Below are positions 43,238 through 52,557 of a stretch of 64,000 bases of DNA, in pieces. Source of the stretch: Vibrio inusitatus (GTDB lineage Bacteria; Pseudomonadota; Gammaproteobacteria; Enterobacterales; Vibrionaceae); assembly GCA_024346935.1 (NCBI GenBank), contig AP024878.1:434001-498000 (forward strand), written 5' to 3'. The notes below the pieces were generated by a model. It was not told the DNA's origin, did no database searches, and worked only from the letters and a program-made list of their open reading frames with translations. The position numbers and the translations under genes were made by a program. Within the stretch, counting starts at the first letter, position 1; the number at the start of each line of letters is the position of its first letter.

Positions 43238-43265
43238 GCCCTGTGCTTGTTCTCAAGTACAGGGC
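43238..43265 (+). terminator. Strong hairpin between the M16 peptidase gene and gshA
   Basis: GCCCTGTGCTTG, TTCT loop, CAAGTACAGGGC: a 12-bp stem with one G-T pair. No T-tract follows, so it may be an mRNA-stabilising or weakly terminating structure. Confidence 0.6.
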
Positions 43266-43309
43266 AGTCTATTGAGAGAGTACTCTCTAAAAATATAAGT
43301 GGCCTTGTT

Positions 43310-44881
43310 TTGACTATTTTTTCTAACCGCCTAGCACAGGTGGCTGCTAATAAGCAGGTATTTACGCAGTATGGACGCGGCGTGGAGCGAGAAACACTTC
43401 GCTACAAACCCGATGGCCACATAGCAACAACTTTTCATCCAGAGAGCTTGGGTTCTCCTTTGACCCATGAGTGGATTACTACCGATTTCTCAGAATCGTT
43501 AATGGAGTTTATTACTCCTGTTTCAAATGATATCCCTACATTGCTGTCTCAATTGCAGGACATTCATCACTATGCTCATAGCAAGTTAGATCAAGAGCAG
43601 TTATGGCCATTGTCTATGCCATGTGCTGTTGCTGATGAAGACGACATTGCACTTGCACAGTATGGTTCTTCAAATTCAGGCCAAATGAAAACTCTTTACC
43701 GCCAGGGGTTGAAGCATCGCTATGGAAGCTTGATGCAGATTATCTCTGGGGTTCACTTTAACTTTTCGTTTCCTGAGAGTTTTTGGGACAGTTTATATGG
43801 TGAACAAAACGAACAGCAGCGCCAGGACGCTAAGTCTGATGCTTACTTTGGGTTGATTCGCAATTATTATCGTTTTGGATGGTTAATCCCATATTTCTTT
43901 GGTGCCTCTCCTGCGATCTGTGAAACTTTTATTCAAGGTCGTGAAACAGACCTACCCTTTGAAAGGCTAAATGGTACTGGTACCTTGTATCTACCATATG
44001 CTACCTCTTTGCGTATGAGTGATTTGGGTTATACCAATAGCGAGCAAAGCGAGCTAAAGATAAGCTTTAATAGCGTAGATCAGTATCTAGAAGGCTTGAA
44101 TCGAGCAATTCGTAAACCTTCAGAAAAATTCTCTAATATTGGCGTCAAAGAAGATGGTCAGTTTAAACAGCTAAACAGTAATGTATTACAGATAGAGAAT
44201 GAACTTTACGCTCCTATAAGACCTAAACGAGTAGCTAAAAGTGGTGAAAAGCCTTCAGAAGCTCTTGAGCGTGGCGGCGTTGAATATATTGAGGTTCGTG
44301 CTTTAGACGTTAACCCGTTTAATGCTGTGGGCATTAGCGAACGTCAGATTCGCTTCCTTGATATCTTTCTTACTTGGTGCGCGCTGACAGAGTCTGATCC
44401 TATGGATGACTGTGAGCTAAATTGCTGGAAACATAATTGGAATTCAGTGATTACTGAAGGTCGACGTAAGGGTGTTTACCTGACGATTGGCTGTGATGGT
44501 GAAAAGCTGACCTTGCAGCAGTGGGTGCACCGCATCTTTGACCAGTTTGAGCAAATCGCTAAGGTAATGGATGAAGCCAATGATAGTACGGGCTATCAAG
44601 ATGTATGCAATGAGTTGCGCGATTGGATTGATGAGCCCGAGTTAACCCTATCTGGGAAAATGCTTGCTGCAGTGAAAGAGAAAGGCGGAAATGGCCAGTT
44701 CGGTATGCAGTTAGGTGATCGCTATCAGCAGCAGTATCGTCAACACAATTACAGCGTTTATTCTCAGAAAATGATGGACCAAGAAGTCGCGGACTCTTTG
44801 AATAAACAACAACAAATTGAAGCTGCCGACTCGGTAGATTTTGAACAATACTTAAAAGAATACTTCGCGTATTTGAAATAA
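43310..44881 (+). CDS. gshA: Glutamate-cysteine ligase
   Basis: First enzyme of glutathione synthesis; joins glutamate and cysteine with ATP. The proteobacterial GshA type is clear from [65 protein letters not shown] and [18 protein letters not shown]. The frame opens at 43232, but that extension crosses a hairpin and is not conserved. TTG at 43310 gives 523 aa (E. coli 518) and the usual N-terminus, though its ribosome-binding site is weak. It ends 16 bases before luxS; the gshA-luxS pairing is also seen in enterics. Confidence 0.94.
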   Translation: MTIFSNRLAQVAANKQVFTQYGRGVERETLRYKPDGHIATTFHPESLGSPLTHEWITTDFSESLMEFITPVSNDIPTLLSQLQDIHHYAHSKLDQEQLWPLSMPCAVADEDDIALAQYGSSNSGQMKTLYRQGLKHRYGSLMQIISGVHFNFSFPESFWDSLYGEQNEQQRQDAKSDAYFGLIRNYYRFGWLIPYFFGASPAICETFIQGRETDLPFERLNGTGTLYLPYATSLRMSDLGYTNSEQSELKISFNSVDQYLEGLNRAIRKPSEKFSNIGVKEDGQFKQLNSNVLQIENELYAPIRPKRVAKSGEKPSEALERGGVEYIEVRALDVNPFNAVGISERQIRFLDIFLTWCALTESDPMDDCELNCWKHNWNSVITEGRRKGVYLTIGCDGEKLTLQQWVHRIFDQFEQIAKVMDEANDSTGYQDVCNELRDWIDEPELTLSGKMLAAVKEKGGNGQFGMQLGDRYQQQYRQHNYSVYSQKMMDQEVADSLNKQQQIEAADSVDFEQYLKEYFAYLK

Positions 44882-44897
44882 CCTTGGAGAGCCGATT

Positions 44898-45413
44898 ATG
44901 CCCCTATTAGACAGTTTTACAGTTGACCACACCAAAATGAACGCACCAGCAGTGCGCGTGGCAAAAACGATGCAAACTCCAAGTGGCGATACGATTACAG
45001 TATTCGACCTTCGCTTTACTCAGCCGAACAAAGACATCCTGTCCGAAAGAGGGATTCATACACTTGAGCATCTGTACGCCGGTTTTATGCGTAACCACCT
45101 AAATGGTGACTCAGTTGAAATTATCGATATTTCTCCAATGGGATGCCGTACTGGTTTTTACATGAGCCTGATTGGTACACCGTCTGAGTCTGATGTAGCC
45201 ACTGCATGGGTTTCATCAATGGAAGATGTACTTAAGGTAGAGGGACAAAATAAAATCCCTGAGCTGAATGAATACCAATGTGGTACTGCAGAAATGCACT
45301 CTCTAGAAGAAGCGAAAGCTATCGCTAGCGCTATTCTGGAAGCAGGAGTGTCAGTGAATAAAAATGATGAGCTTGCTCTTCCTGAAGAGATGCTGCAAAC
45401 ACTTAAGGTGTAG
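44898..45413 (+). CDS. luxS: S-ribosylhomocysteine lyase (AI-2 synthase)
   Basis: Cleaves S-ribosylhomocysteine to homocysteine and DPD, which cyclises to the quorum signal autoinducer-2. Metal ligands are in the motif HTLEHL (about residues 54-59) and in [14 protein letters not shown] (Cys near 128); the catalytic cysteine is in [15 protein letters not shown]. Length 171 aa is standard. Strong ribosome-binding site (TTGGAGAG). A bidirectional terminator follows. Confidence 0.98.
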   Translation: MPLLDSFTVDHTKMNAPAVRVAKTMQTPSGDTITVFDLRFTQPNKDILSERGIHTLEHLYAGFMRNHLNGDSVEIIDISPMGCRTGFYMSLIGTPSESDVATAWVSSMEDVLKVEGQNKIPELNEYQCGTAEMHSLEEAKAIASAILEAGVSVNKNDELALPEEMLQTLKV

Positions 45414-45430
45414 CTTTTCTCTCTATTAAT

Positions 45431-45457
45431 AAAAAGGCTCCGATGGGAGCCTTTTTG
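45431..45457 (+). terminator. Bidirectional terminator between luxS and yfjD
   Basis: AAAAAGGCTCC, GATG loop, GGAGCCTTTTT. The A-run and T-run let it serve luxS on the plus strand and yfjD on the minus strand. Confidence 0.93.
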
Positions 45458-45483
45458 GTTTCTTATGAAAGTAAAATCACTCA

Positions 45484-46746
45484 CTATTGAATTGGATGAA
45501 CCTTCACCATCTTGATTTTGTTTTCTGAAAAGTCGATAACTTCCATATTGTGCTTTGCCACCATGAGGCTGATGTGAGTTTCAGGAAGATCTTGCAAATG
45601 CTCTAGAATGAGCCCATTTAGCGTTCTAGGTCCATCGGTAGGTAAATCCCACTGCAGACCTTTGTTGATGTCTCTGATGTTTGCACTGCCTTCAATGAGG
45701 TAGCTGCCATCAGCTTGTGGTGTAATTTCTTCCGCAAGGCTAGGGGCCATAGACGTGGTAAATTCTCCCACGATCTCTTCTAAGATATCTTCTAGGGTAA
45801 CTAAACCTATGATGTCACCGTATTCATCTACAACCAGTCCAATACGCTCTTTATTGCGCTGAAACTTTATTAACTGCACATTGAGTGGCGTTGCCTCAGG
45901 AATGAAATAAATTTCATCAGCAGACTTTAGCAAGGTTTGTTTATTGAACTCATTTTTCTCAAGCATCAAGCGATACGCTTCACGCAATCGAACCATACCC
46001 ACCACTTCATCAATCTGGTCACGGTAGAGCACGACTCGACCATGAGGAGAGTGAGTCAATTGGCGGACAATAGATTTCCAGTCATCATTGACATCGATAC
46101 CCGTGATCTCATTTCGAGGCACCATAATATCGTTCACGGTAACGTTCTCGAGATCCAATATAGAAACCAACATGTCCTGGTGACGACTCGGTATTAAGCT
46201 ACCAGCTTCGTTCACCACAGTTCTAAGCTCTTCCGAGCTTAGATGGTCAGACTTATTATTGATGTCCTTGATGCCTAACAGTCGCAAGAAGCCATTGGTA
46301 ATAAAATTGACTAGAATCACCAGTGGTGACAGCAACTTCATTAGTATCTTCAACAGAATACTACTGGTATAGGAGACACGCTCAGGATACATAGACGCAA
46401 GAGTTTTAGGCGTCACTTCAGCGAAAACTAGCACCACTAAGGTGAGAGCACCAGTGGCAATCGCAACACCGATATCGCCGTATAAACGCATGCCGAGTAT
46501 GGTGGCTATGGCTGATGCCAAAATATTAACGAGGTTGTTGCCAATAAGAATTAGGCCGATTAAGCGATCGGGTCGAGTAAGAAGCTTCTCTACGCGACGC
46601 GCTCCCTTGTGCCCCTGATTTGAAAGGTGCTTTAATCTATAACGGTTCAGGGACATCATCCCAGTCTCTGAACCTGAAAAATAGCCTGATATAATGATAA
46701 GACATGCAAGGAGGGTAAACAGTACCCCGGTTGATATGTCGTCCAA
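45484..46746 (-). CDS. yfjD: CNNM/CorC-type membrane protein with CBS domains
   Basis: HlyC/CorC family inner-membrane protein; relatives are linked to Mg2+ or Co2+ transport, but this member's substrate is not established. Order: N-terminal DUF21/CNNM membrane domain (about 1-180, starting FTLLACLIIISGYFSGSETG), two CBS domains (MVPRNEITGIDVND and GLVVDEYGDIIGLVTLEDIL), and a C-terminal CorC_HlyC domain (GSYLIEGSANIRDINKGL). Length 420 aa matches E. coli YfjD. It sits beside ypjD and ffh, the conserved neighbourhood. Confidence 0.92.
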   Translation of the reverse strand: MDDISTGVLFTLLACLIIISGYFSGSETGMMSLNRYRLKHLSNQGHKGARRVEKLLTRPDRLIGLILIGNNLVNILASAIATILGMRLYGDIGVAIATGALTLVVLVFAEVTPKTLASMYPERVSYTSSILLKILMKLLSPLVILVNFITNGFLRLLGIKDINNKSDHLSSEELRTVVNEAGSLIPSRHQDMLVSILDLENVTVNDIMVPRNEITGIDVNDDWKSIVRQLTHSPHGRVVLYRDQIDEVVGMVRLREAYRLMLEKNEFNKQTLLKSADEIYFIPEATPLNVQLIKFQRNKERIGLVVDEYGDIIGLVTLEDILEEIVGEFTTSMAPSLAEEITPQADGSYLIEGSANIRDINKGLQWDLPTDGPRTLNGLILEHLQDLPETHISLMVAKHNMEVIDFSENKIKMVKVHPIQ

Positions 46747-46821
46747 ATTAAACGAATCCTTTTATTGAGCTGTTTTCAATTAATGAATGATTTAACGGCA
46801 ACTGTCAACAAAGTATGCCGA

Positions 46822-47616
46822 TTAGGTCAGTATGATCTCACGTACGAATCGGCTGCCAAAGTAGGCAAGGGTTAGTAAAAAAGCGCCGATAATTGAAAAC
46901 CAAGTGACCTTTTTACCACGCCACCCCAGCTTATAGTGGCCCCACAATAAAACGTTGAACACTAGCCATGCGATGAAAGACAATAAAGCTTTGTGAGTTT
47001 TCCCACTGCTTAAAAAGTCTTCAACAAATAATGGGCCACTCATTAAAGTAAGAGTAAGTAAGCCATTTCCGATCAAAATGATATTGAAAAGTTGACGTTC
47101 GACCTTCATTAAAGGAGGAAGGTTGGGGTTTAATGCTTGAGAAGTCTTTTGTTTTAGCTTGAAATCAAGCCAAGCCAATTGCATTGCATACAAAGCCGCA
47201 ATCATTAGCGTTGCATACGAAAACAGAGCCAGCGTAATATGAATAATTAAGCCAGGTGAATGCTCGAAATGAGTAATAAAGGTACCCGGAACAAATTCGG
47301 CAGCAACAAGGCTAAGGCAAGAAAATCCATAGGCAATAGGCAGCAAAAACCATAAGCGAGTTTTAAACATAGCCAAGGTCAGTACTAGTGAGATGATAAT
47401 ACTCACCAATGAAGCGACATTGAGAATGCTCATGTTTTGCCCGTAAGGCGCAAAGATACCCTCAACTAACGTTGAAAAGTGCAGGATCAAAGCAACAAAC
47501 GCTATACCCAAAACAACTTTTTTATTGATCTCCGACTGACGTAATAGCCCTGGAAGAATCAGAAAGGTTGCCGTTAGGTATAAAAGTACGGCTAGGATAA
47601 CAACCACAAAGTCCAT
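46822..47616 (-). CDS. ypjD: CcsA-like inner-membrane protein YpjD
   Basis: Polytopic membrane protein of the cytochrome c assembly (CcsA/CcmC-like) family, function unproven. Eight or so hydrophobic segments span 264 aa, including VVVILAVLLYLTATFLILPG, LIIHITLALFSYATLMIAALY and SFIAWLVFNVLLWGHYKLGW, the last carrying the family's His in a Trp-rich segment. It lies 75 bases upstream of yfjD on the same strand and is divergent from ffh, as in E. coli. Confidence 0.9.
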   Translation of the reverse strand: MDFVVVILAVLLYLTATFLILPGLLRQSEINKKVVLGIAFVALILHFSTLVEGIFAPYGQNMSILNVASLVSIIISLVLTLAMFKTRLWFLLPIAYGFSCLSLVAAEFVPGTFITHFEHSPGLIIHITLALFSYATLMIAALYAMQLAWLDFKLKQKTSQALNPNLPPLMKVERQLFNIILIGNGLLTLTLMSGPLFVEDFLSSGKTHKALLSFIAWLVFNVLLWGHYKLGWRGKKVTWFSIIGAFLLTLAYFGSRFVREIILT

Positions 47617-47766
47617 ATTCAGTCGACATTAGTATTTGGATTTAAAAGGAAATTATACACCTAATACCACATTACTGGCTATGTACTTATTGCGCATGGT
47701 TTTGTAAATAGTGGCTGTGAGGTATACTTCGAGTAATTAATCGCAATTCAACGCGAAGAGAGCACG

Positions 47767-49158
47767 ATGTTTGATAACTTAACAGAACGATTATCCAAGA
47801 CGCTGAAGAACATCAGCGGTAAAGGTCGTCTGACCGAAGACAATATAAAAGAGACGCTGCGCGAAGTACGCATGGCGCTGTTAGAGGCGGATGTCGCCCT
47901 TCCTGTAGTACGCGACTTCATCAAGCGTGTTAAAGAAGGCGCGGTAGGTGTAGAGGTGTCTAAATCTCTTACTCCAGGCCAAGAATTCATTAAGATTGTT
48001 CAGTCTGAATTAGAAGCTGTAATGGGCGAGTCCAACGAAGGTCTCAACCTAGCTGCTCAGCCACCGGCTGTAGTATTAATGGCTGGCTTACAAGGTGCGG
48101 GTAAAACCACCAGTGTCGCTAAGCTTTCTAAACTTCTTTCTGAGCGTGATAAGAAAAAAGTACTGGTGGTTTCTGCCGACGTATATCGTCCTGCAGCGAT
48201 CAAACAGCTAGAAACATTAGCCTCTGAAGTAGGCGTAGACTTCTTTCCATCAAGCGCAGACCAAAAGCCTCTAGATATCGCTAATGCTGCTATCGACCAT
48301 GCGAAGAAGAAATTCTACGACGTACTTTTAGTCGATACAGCTGGTCGTCTAGCCATCGATGAAGAGATGATGGGTGAGATAAAGCAGCTTCATACTGCGA
48401 TTAACCCGGTTGAGACCTTATTTGTGGTTGATGCCATGACGGGTCAGGATGCGGCAAATACAGCAAAAGCATTTGGCGATGCACTACCCCTAACCGGTGT
48501 GATTCTAACTAAGGTTGATGGTGATGCACGTGGTGGTGCGGCCCTATCGGTTAAACACATCACAGGCAAGCCAATTAAGTTCTTGGGTGTAGGTGAAAAA
48601 ACGGACGCACTAGAACCTTTCCATCCAGATCGAGTCGCTTCTCGTATCCTGGGTATGGGTGATGTTCTTTCTCTTATCGAAGATCTACAGCGTAATGTAG
48701 ATACCGATAAAGCAGAGAAGATGGCTAAGAAGTTCAAGGAGAAGAAAGGCTTTGACCTTGAAGACTTCCGTGAACAACTAGGCCAGATGGAAAACATGGG
48801 CGGCATGGCTGGAATGATGGGCAAACTGCCAGGCATGGGTAATCTACCTGACAATATGAAAGATAAGGTAGACGACAAGATGTTTAAGCAGATGGAAGCA
48901 ATCATCAGCTCTATGACCATGAAAGAGCGCTTGCGTCCAGAGCTAATCAAAGGCTCACGCAAAAAGCGTATCGCTGCAGGTTCAGGTACTCAGGTGCAAG
49001 ACGTAAACCGTCTACTCAAGCAATTCACCCAGATGCAAAAGATGATGAAGAAAATGCAGAAAGGCGGAATGCGCGGCATGATGCGCAACATGCAAGGCAT
49101 GATGGGCGGCATGGGTGGCGGTGGTATGGGCGGAATGGGTGGTCCTTTCGGTCGATAA
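47767..49158 (+). CDS. ffh: Signal recognition particle protein Ffh
   Basis: SRP54 homologue that binds 4.5S RNA and signal sequences and delivers ribosomes to FtsY. N domain (about 1-90), G domain with G1 GLQGAGKTT, VDTAGRLAIDEEMM and TKVDGDARGGAALS, then a Met-rich M domain (about 300-463) with RIAAGSGTQVQDVNRLLKQF. It ends in a long Gly/Met tail (MMGGMGGGGMGGMGGPFGR). Length 463 aa is close to the usual ~453. Normally essential. Ribosome-binding site GAAGAG precedes the ATG. Confidence 0.98.
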   Translation: MFDNLTERLSKTLKNISGKGRLTEDNIKETLREVRMALLEADVALPVVRDFIKRVKEGAVGVEVSKSLTPGQEFIKIVQSELEAVMGESNEGLNLAAQPPAVVLMAGLQGAGKTTSVAKLSKLLSERDKKKVLVVSADVYRPAAIKQLETLASEVGVDFFPSSADQKPLDIANAAIDHAKKKFYDVLLVDTAGRLAIDEEMMGEIKQLHTAINPVETLFVVDAMTGQDAANTAKAFGDALPLTGVILTKVDGDARGGAALSVKHITGKPIKFLGVGEKTDALEPFHPDRVASRILGMGDVLSLIEDLQRNVDTDKAEKMAKKFKEKKGFDLEDFREQLGQMENMGGMAGMMGKLPGMGNLPDNMKDKVDDKMFKQMEAIISSMTMKERLRPELIKGSRKKRIAAGSGTQVQDVNRLLKQFTQMQKMMKKMQKGGMRGMMRNMQGMMGGMGGGGMGGMGGPFGR

Positions 49159-49166
49159 CTCTATCA

Positions 49167-49194
49167 GCTTGTAGCTATCAGTTATCAGCTAAGA
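49167..49194 (+). repeat. Degenerate 7-bp-periodic array after ffh
   Basis: GCTTGTA GCTATCA GTTATCA GCTAAGA follow each other 8 bases after the ffh stop and just before its terminator. The pattern and position are like those of the array after eno. Confidence 0.55.
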
Positions 49195-49198
49195 TTTT

Positions 49199-49226
49199 AA
49201 GGCTCTATTTAGGTAGAGCCTTTTTA
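49199..49226 (+). terminator. Rho-independent terminator after ffh
   Basis: AAGGCTCTA, TTTAGG loop, TAGAGCCTT, then Ts and TATTTT. Confidence 0.88.
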
Positions 49227-49336
49227 TTTTCAAGCTGTTAACTAGCTCACATTCAATTAGTTGGCTAAAAAGTAGCTAAAGCCCTTGCAAAGACTGGGAA
49301 TAAGAGTAAAATTCCCGAGCTTTATTTTGGCACGAG

Positions 49337-49367
49337 ACCCCATGCAACTCTGAGAGTAGTTTGGGGT
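49337..49367 (+). promoter_or_regulatory. Leader hairpin upstream of rpsP
   Basis: ACCCCA (49337-49342) pairs with TGGGGT (49362-49367), with a further inner pairing of ACTCT and AGAGT. TAATTATTTT follows, about 30 bases before the rpsP start. It may be an attenuator or structured 5' UTR of the ribosomal-protein operon. Confidence 0.4.
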
Positions 49368-49400
49368 TAATTATTTTATTGAGAAAGCAAAGAGGACGAC

Positions 49401-49649
49401 ATGGTTACCATTCGTTTGGCACGTCACGGCGCTAAGAAGCGTCCATTTTATCAAATCGTAGTAGCAGACAGCCGTCGCGCAGCTACAGGTCGTTTCATCG
49501 AGAAAGTAGGTTTCTTTAACCCTACAGCTCAAGGTCAAGAAGAAGGTCTACGTCTAGACCTAGACCGTGTGAACCATTGGGTTTCACAAGGTGCTACAGT
49601 TTCTGACCGTGTAGCTAAGCTAGTTAAAGACGCTCAAAAAGCGGCTTAA
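49401..49649 (+). CDS. rpsP: 30S ribosomal protein S16
   Basis: Primary assembly protein of the 30S subunit. [20 protein letters not shown] and [20 protein letters not shown] are the family signature. Length 82 aa is exact for the family. AGAGGACGAC before the ATG is a good ribosome-binding site. First gene of the widely conserved rpsP-rimM-trmD-rplS operon. Confidence 0.98.
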   Translation: MVTIRLARHGAKKRPFYQIVVADSRRAATGRFIEKVGFFNPTAQGQEEGLRLDLDRVNHWVSQGATVSDRVAKLVKDAQKAA

Positions 49650-49684
49650 TCAGCAATTTATCTCGATGTTAAGGAAAAGAATGA

Positions 49685-50215
49685 ATGAGTGAACATAACG
49701 AAAATATTGTTGTAGGAAAGCTCGGCGCTACTTATGGCATTCGTGGTTGGCTTAAAGTTCATTCCTTTACAGACGATGCTGAAAACATTTTCGGTTATAG
49801 CCCTTGGTTCTTGAACCAAAAGGGGACATGGGTTGAGTGCAAGGTAGAAAGCTGGAAGCGTCATAACAAAGGTTATGTGTGTAAGCTGGAAGGTCTTGAT
49901 GTACGTGAAGATGCACATCTATTGACTAACCTTGAAATCTCAGTAACCCCATCTTCATTACCTGAACTGTCAGAAGAAGAATTCTACTGGCGTGAATTGT
50001 TTGGAATGAAAGTTGTAACCACTAAAGGTTATGACCTAGGCGAAGTCTCAGACATGCTTGAGACGGGTTCAAACGATGTTTTGGTGGTGAAAGCTAATCT
50101 GAAGGATGCTTTTGGCCAAAAGGAACGATTAATTCCGTTCCTTGAAGAGCAAGTGATCATCAAAGTTGATCGCGAAGCTCAACGGATCGAAGTTGACTGG
50201 GATCCTGCCTTTTAA
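49685..50215 (+). CDS. rimM: 16S rRNA processing protein RimM
   Basis: Binds S19 in the head of the 30S subunit and aids 16S rRNA maturation. An N-terminal RimM domain ([20 protein letters not shown]) is followed by a PRC-barrel domain ([20 protein letters not shown], then a C-terminal [14 protein letters not shown]). Length 176 aa is normal. An out-of-frame ATG at 49681 precedes the true ATG at 49685. It lies 35 bases after rpsP and 21 before trmD. Confidence 0.96.
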   Translation: MSEHNENIVVGKLGATYGIRGWLKVHSFTDDAENIFGYSPWFLNQKGTWVECKVESWKRHNKGYVCKLEGLDVREDAHLLTNLEISVTPSSLPELSEEEFYWRELFGMKVVTTKGYDLGEVSDMLETGSNDVLVVKANLKDAFGQKERLIPFLEEQVIIKVDREAQRIEVDWDPAF

Positions 50216-50236
50216 ATCAAAATTAGAGAGTGAACT

Positions 50237-50995
50237 ATGTGGGTTGGCGTAATAAGCCTGTTTCCAGAAATGTTCCGCTCTGTCACTGATTTTGGTGTAA
50301 CAGGTCAAGCGGTAAAGAAAGGTCTTTTGTCGGTAGAAGCGTGGAACCCCCGCGATTTTACACAAGACAAACATCGAACTGTCGATGATAGACCCTACGG
50401 GGGCGGCCCTGGTATGTTGATGATGGTACAGCCTTTGCGCGATGCTATTAATACTGCCAAACAAGCAGCTCCTGGAAAGACGAAGGTTATCTATCTTAGC
50501 CCTCAAGGTCGTAAGCTCGACCAACAAGGCGTAGAAGAGCTGGCAACAAACGAGAACTTGCTTCTTATTTGTGGTCGCTATGAAGGGGTAGATGAGCGCA
50601 TCATACAATCCGAGGTTGACGAAGAATGGTCAATTGGAGATTTTGTGATGACAGGTGGCGAATTGCCAGCCATGACTTTAATTGACTCAGTATCAAGGTT
50701 TATACCTGGTGTGCTAGGCGATTTTGCGTCAGCAGAGGAAGATTCCTTTGCAAATGGATTACTGGATTGTCCCCACTATACGCGTCCTGAAGTGTTGGAT
50801 GGAAAAGAGGTACCTGCGGTACTGAAATCTGGAAATCACAAGGACATTCGTCGCTGGCGATTGAAACAATCGTTAGGCCGTACTTGGCTAAGAAGGCCAG
50901 AGATGCTGGAAAACCTAGCTCTGACTGACGAACAGGAACACTTACTTGCCGAGTTCGTGATGGAGCGAAAGCGCACGAATAAAGACAGCAAGTAA
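50237..50995 (+). CDS. trmD: tRNA (guanine37-N1)-methyltransferase
   Basis: Makes m1G37 next to the anticodon of several tRNAs, preventing +1 frameshifting; essential in most bacteria. SPOUT knotted fold with [33 protein letters not shown], the SAM loop [12 protein letters not shown] and [14 protein letters not shown], and the C-terminal tRNA-binding [15 protein letters not shown]. Length 252 aa is standard. Confidence 0.98.
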   Translation: MWVGVISLFPEMFRSVTDFGVTGQAVKKGLLSVEAWNPRDFTQDKHRTVDDRPYGGGPGMLMMVQPLRDAINTAKQAAPGKTKVIYLSPQGRKLDQQGVEELATNENLLLICGRYEGVDERIIQSEVDEEWSIGDFVMTGGELPAMTLIDSVSRFIPGVLGDFASAEEDSFANGLLDCPHYTRPEVLDGKEVPAVLKSGNHKDIRRWRLKQSLGRTWLRRPEMLENLALTDEQEHLLAEFVMERKRTNKDSK

Positions 50996-51036
50996 CCTAT
51001 TAAATTTAGATTCAGTTTATTCTAGGGTATAGAAAC

Positions 51037-51390
51037 ATGAGTAATATCATCAACGCTCTTGAGCAAGAGCAAATGAAACAAGACCTACCTACATTCGCAC
51101 CTGGCGACACTGTAGTAGTTCAAGTTAAAGTTAAAGAAGGCGACCGTGAGCGTCTACAGGCATTCGAAGGCGTTGTAATCGCTATTCGTAACCGTGGTCT
51201 ACACTCTGCATTCACAGTTCGTAAAATCTCGAACGGTGAAGGTGTTGAGCGTACGTTCCAAACTCACTCTCCAATGGTTGATAGCATTGAAGTTAAACGC
51301 CGTGGTGCAGTACGTCGTGCCAAGTTGTACTACCTACGTGAGCGTTCTGGTAAGTCAGCTCGTATTAAAGAGAAGCTTGCTAAGAAGTAA
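51037..51390 (+). CDS. rplS: 50S ribosomal protein L19
   Basis: Large-subunit protein at the 30S-50S interface. Family features are [40 protein letters not shown] and the C-terminal [20 protein letters not shown]. Length 117 aa is typical. Last gene of the rpsP operon, followed by a strong bidirectional terminator. Confidence 0.98.
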   Translation: MSNIINALEQEQMKQDLPTFAPGDTVVVQVKVKEGDRERLQAFEGVVIAIRNRGLHSAFTVRKISNGEGVERTFQTHSPMVDSIEVKRRGAVRRAKLYYLRERSGKSARIKEKLAKK

Positions 51391-51414
51391 TGCAAAACCT
51401 GCATTTCTCATAAG

Positions 51415-51446
51415 AAAAAAGGAGACCTTAGGGTCTCCTTTTTTTT
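51415..51446 (+). terminator. Bidirectional terminator between rplS and yacG
   Basis: Six As, GGAGACC, TTAG loop, GGTCTCC, eight Ts. It can end rplS on the plus strand and the pil-coaE-zapD-yacG unit on the minus strand. Confidence 0.95.
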
Positions 51447-51474
51447 GTTTTCGGTTTATAACTGGTCATATCAT

Positions 51475-51533
51475 GCTGATAGCTGATAGCTGATAGCTGA
51501 TAGCTGATAGCTGATAGCTGATAGCTGACAGCT
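51475..51533 (+). repeat. Tandem heptamer array (GCTGATA), 8.4 copies
   Basis: Seven exact GCTGATA copies, one GCTGACA and a final GCT, just beyond the rplS/yacG terminator and 21 bases before the yacG stop. Same unit and orientation as the array after rpoS. Confidence 0.95.
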
Positions 51534-51553
51534 AATCACTCTAAGCTTTTGGC

Positions 51554-51748
51554 TTAGTATTGATCTTCTGACCATCCATCACTATCGGACATATCAGGTG
51601 CGCCTGCGATGGAGTTCTCTTCATCTGCCCAGTCGCCGAAGTCGATCATTTGGCACTTCTTACTGCAGAAAGGGCGGTGTGGGCTTTGGTCTCCCCACTC
51701 AACATTATTGCCACAGGTTGGGCAGGGTACGATAGTAATTTTACTCAT
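51554..51748 (-). CDS. yacG: DNA gyrase inhibitor / zinc-binding protein YacG
   Basis: Small zinc protein that binds GyrB and can inhibit gyrase. Zinc ligands are in [12 protein letters not shown] and [18 protein letters not shown]. Length 64 aa is typical. The frame is open for 72 codons further upstream, running into zapD on another frame, but the conserved protein begins MSKITIVPC at 51748. It is the last gene of the pilA-to-yacG group, 25 bases after zapD. Confidence 0.95.
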   Translation of the reverse strand: MSKITIVPCPTCGNNVEWGDQSPHRPFCSKKCQMIDFGDWADEENSIAGAPDMSDSDGWSEDQY

Positions 51749-51773
51749 AGTGCTACTTCTCTTACTGTATTCA

Positions 51774-52514
51774 TTAGCTACAAATAGCCAGTTCAAATTC
51801 GATATCTTGGGTGCTGGCTTGACCGGTATCAAAATGGATAAACTTGATGGCAAAGCGATTTTTGTGCCCTGAAACCATCGGATATACCCCATATTCATGG
51901 GAAAAGTGCAGCCTGAGTATATTGGCTTCATCCGCATCACTTTGGAAGAACCCATTACGTGCAATCTGAGGCTTAAATTGTGCTGAGCTACGAGTGAGAT
52001 TTAACCACTGCTGTAAGGCATGATTTAGTGGAGCTAGTGATGTTAGCCACTGCTGAGCATCCGCCATTCGTTTCTCTAAAGGCTGGTGAAGCCAGTAGTG
52101 CAATGCCGGTAGATCGAAACAACAAGCGCCGCCAGGCAGATTAAAGCGTTGCCTAATGGAAGATAAAAAGCTGTCTTCTTTGAGCTTTGTGCCAAATCGT
52201 TGAGCACCTAATACTTCTTTATGTACTAGAGCAATTTCACTTAGCAGTCCCTGTAAGCGTTTCTGGTCTACACCCGGTACGTTTAACCAATTGCTGTAGG
52301 TCAGTTTGAGCTTATCGAGATCTTTGAGCAGCTCAGGCTTAAGCTGAATTTGTTCAAATATATCTAATAGATCGAACAAAGAACGAAAAAGAACTTGATA
52401 GTGTTGCGGGTCTGAAAAAGTCGCGCAGTGCTGCGCTTGACGAAGAAGGCTTTCAATACGCAAATAAGTTCTGGTTTTCTCATTCAGAGGATGTTCATAC
52501 CTTTGGATTGTCAT
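51774..52514 (-). CDS. zapD: Cell division protein ZapD
   Basis: Cytoplasmic protein that bundles FtsZ filaments and stabilises the Z ring. The family pattern is clear: [20 protein letters not shown] at the N-terminus and [20 protein letters not shown] in the middle. In-frame ATGs lie at 52523 and 52514. I chose 52514 (246 aa) because AGGA then sits at normal spacing, whereas it directly abuts the upstream ATG. The coaE-zapD-yacG order is conserved in gammaproteobacteria. Confidence 0.94.
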   Translation of the reverse strand: MTIQRYEHPLNEKTRTYLRIESLLRQAQHCATFSDPQHYQVLFRSLFDLLDIFEQIQLKPELLKDLDKLKLTYSNWLNVPGVDQKRLQGLLSEIALVHKEVLGAQRFGTKLKEDSFLSSIRQRFNLPGGACCFDLPALHYWLHQPLEKRMADAQQWLTSLAPLNHALQQWLNLTRSSAQFKPQIARNGFFQSDADEANILRLHFSHEYGVYPMVSGHKNRFAIKFIHFDTGQASTQDIEFELAICS

Positions 52515-52557
52515 ACATTGCATCCTGCTTTAGACATATTGGTTATTCTCCCAGAAA

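Noticed and set aside
48444..48962. 172-codon minus-strand frame
   Set aside because: Antisense shadow of ffh, with no ribosome-binding site and no recognisable domain.
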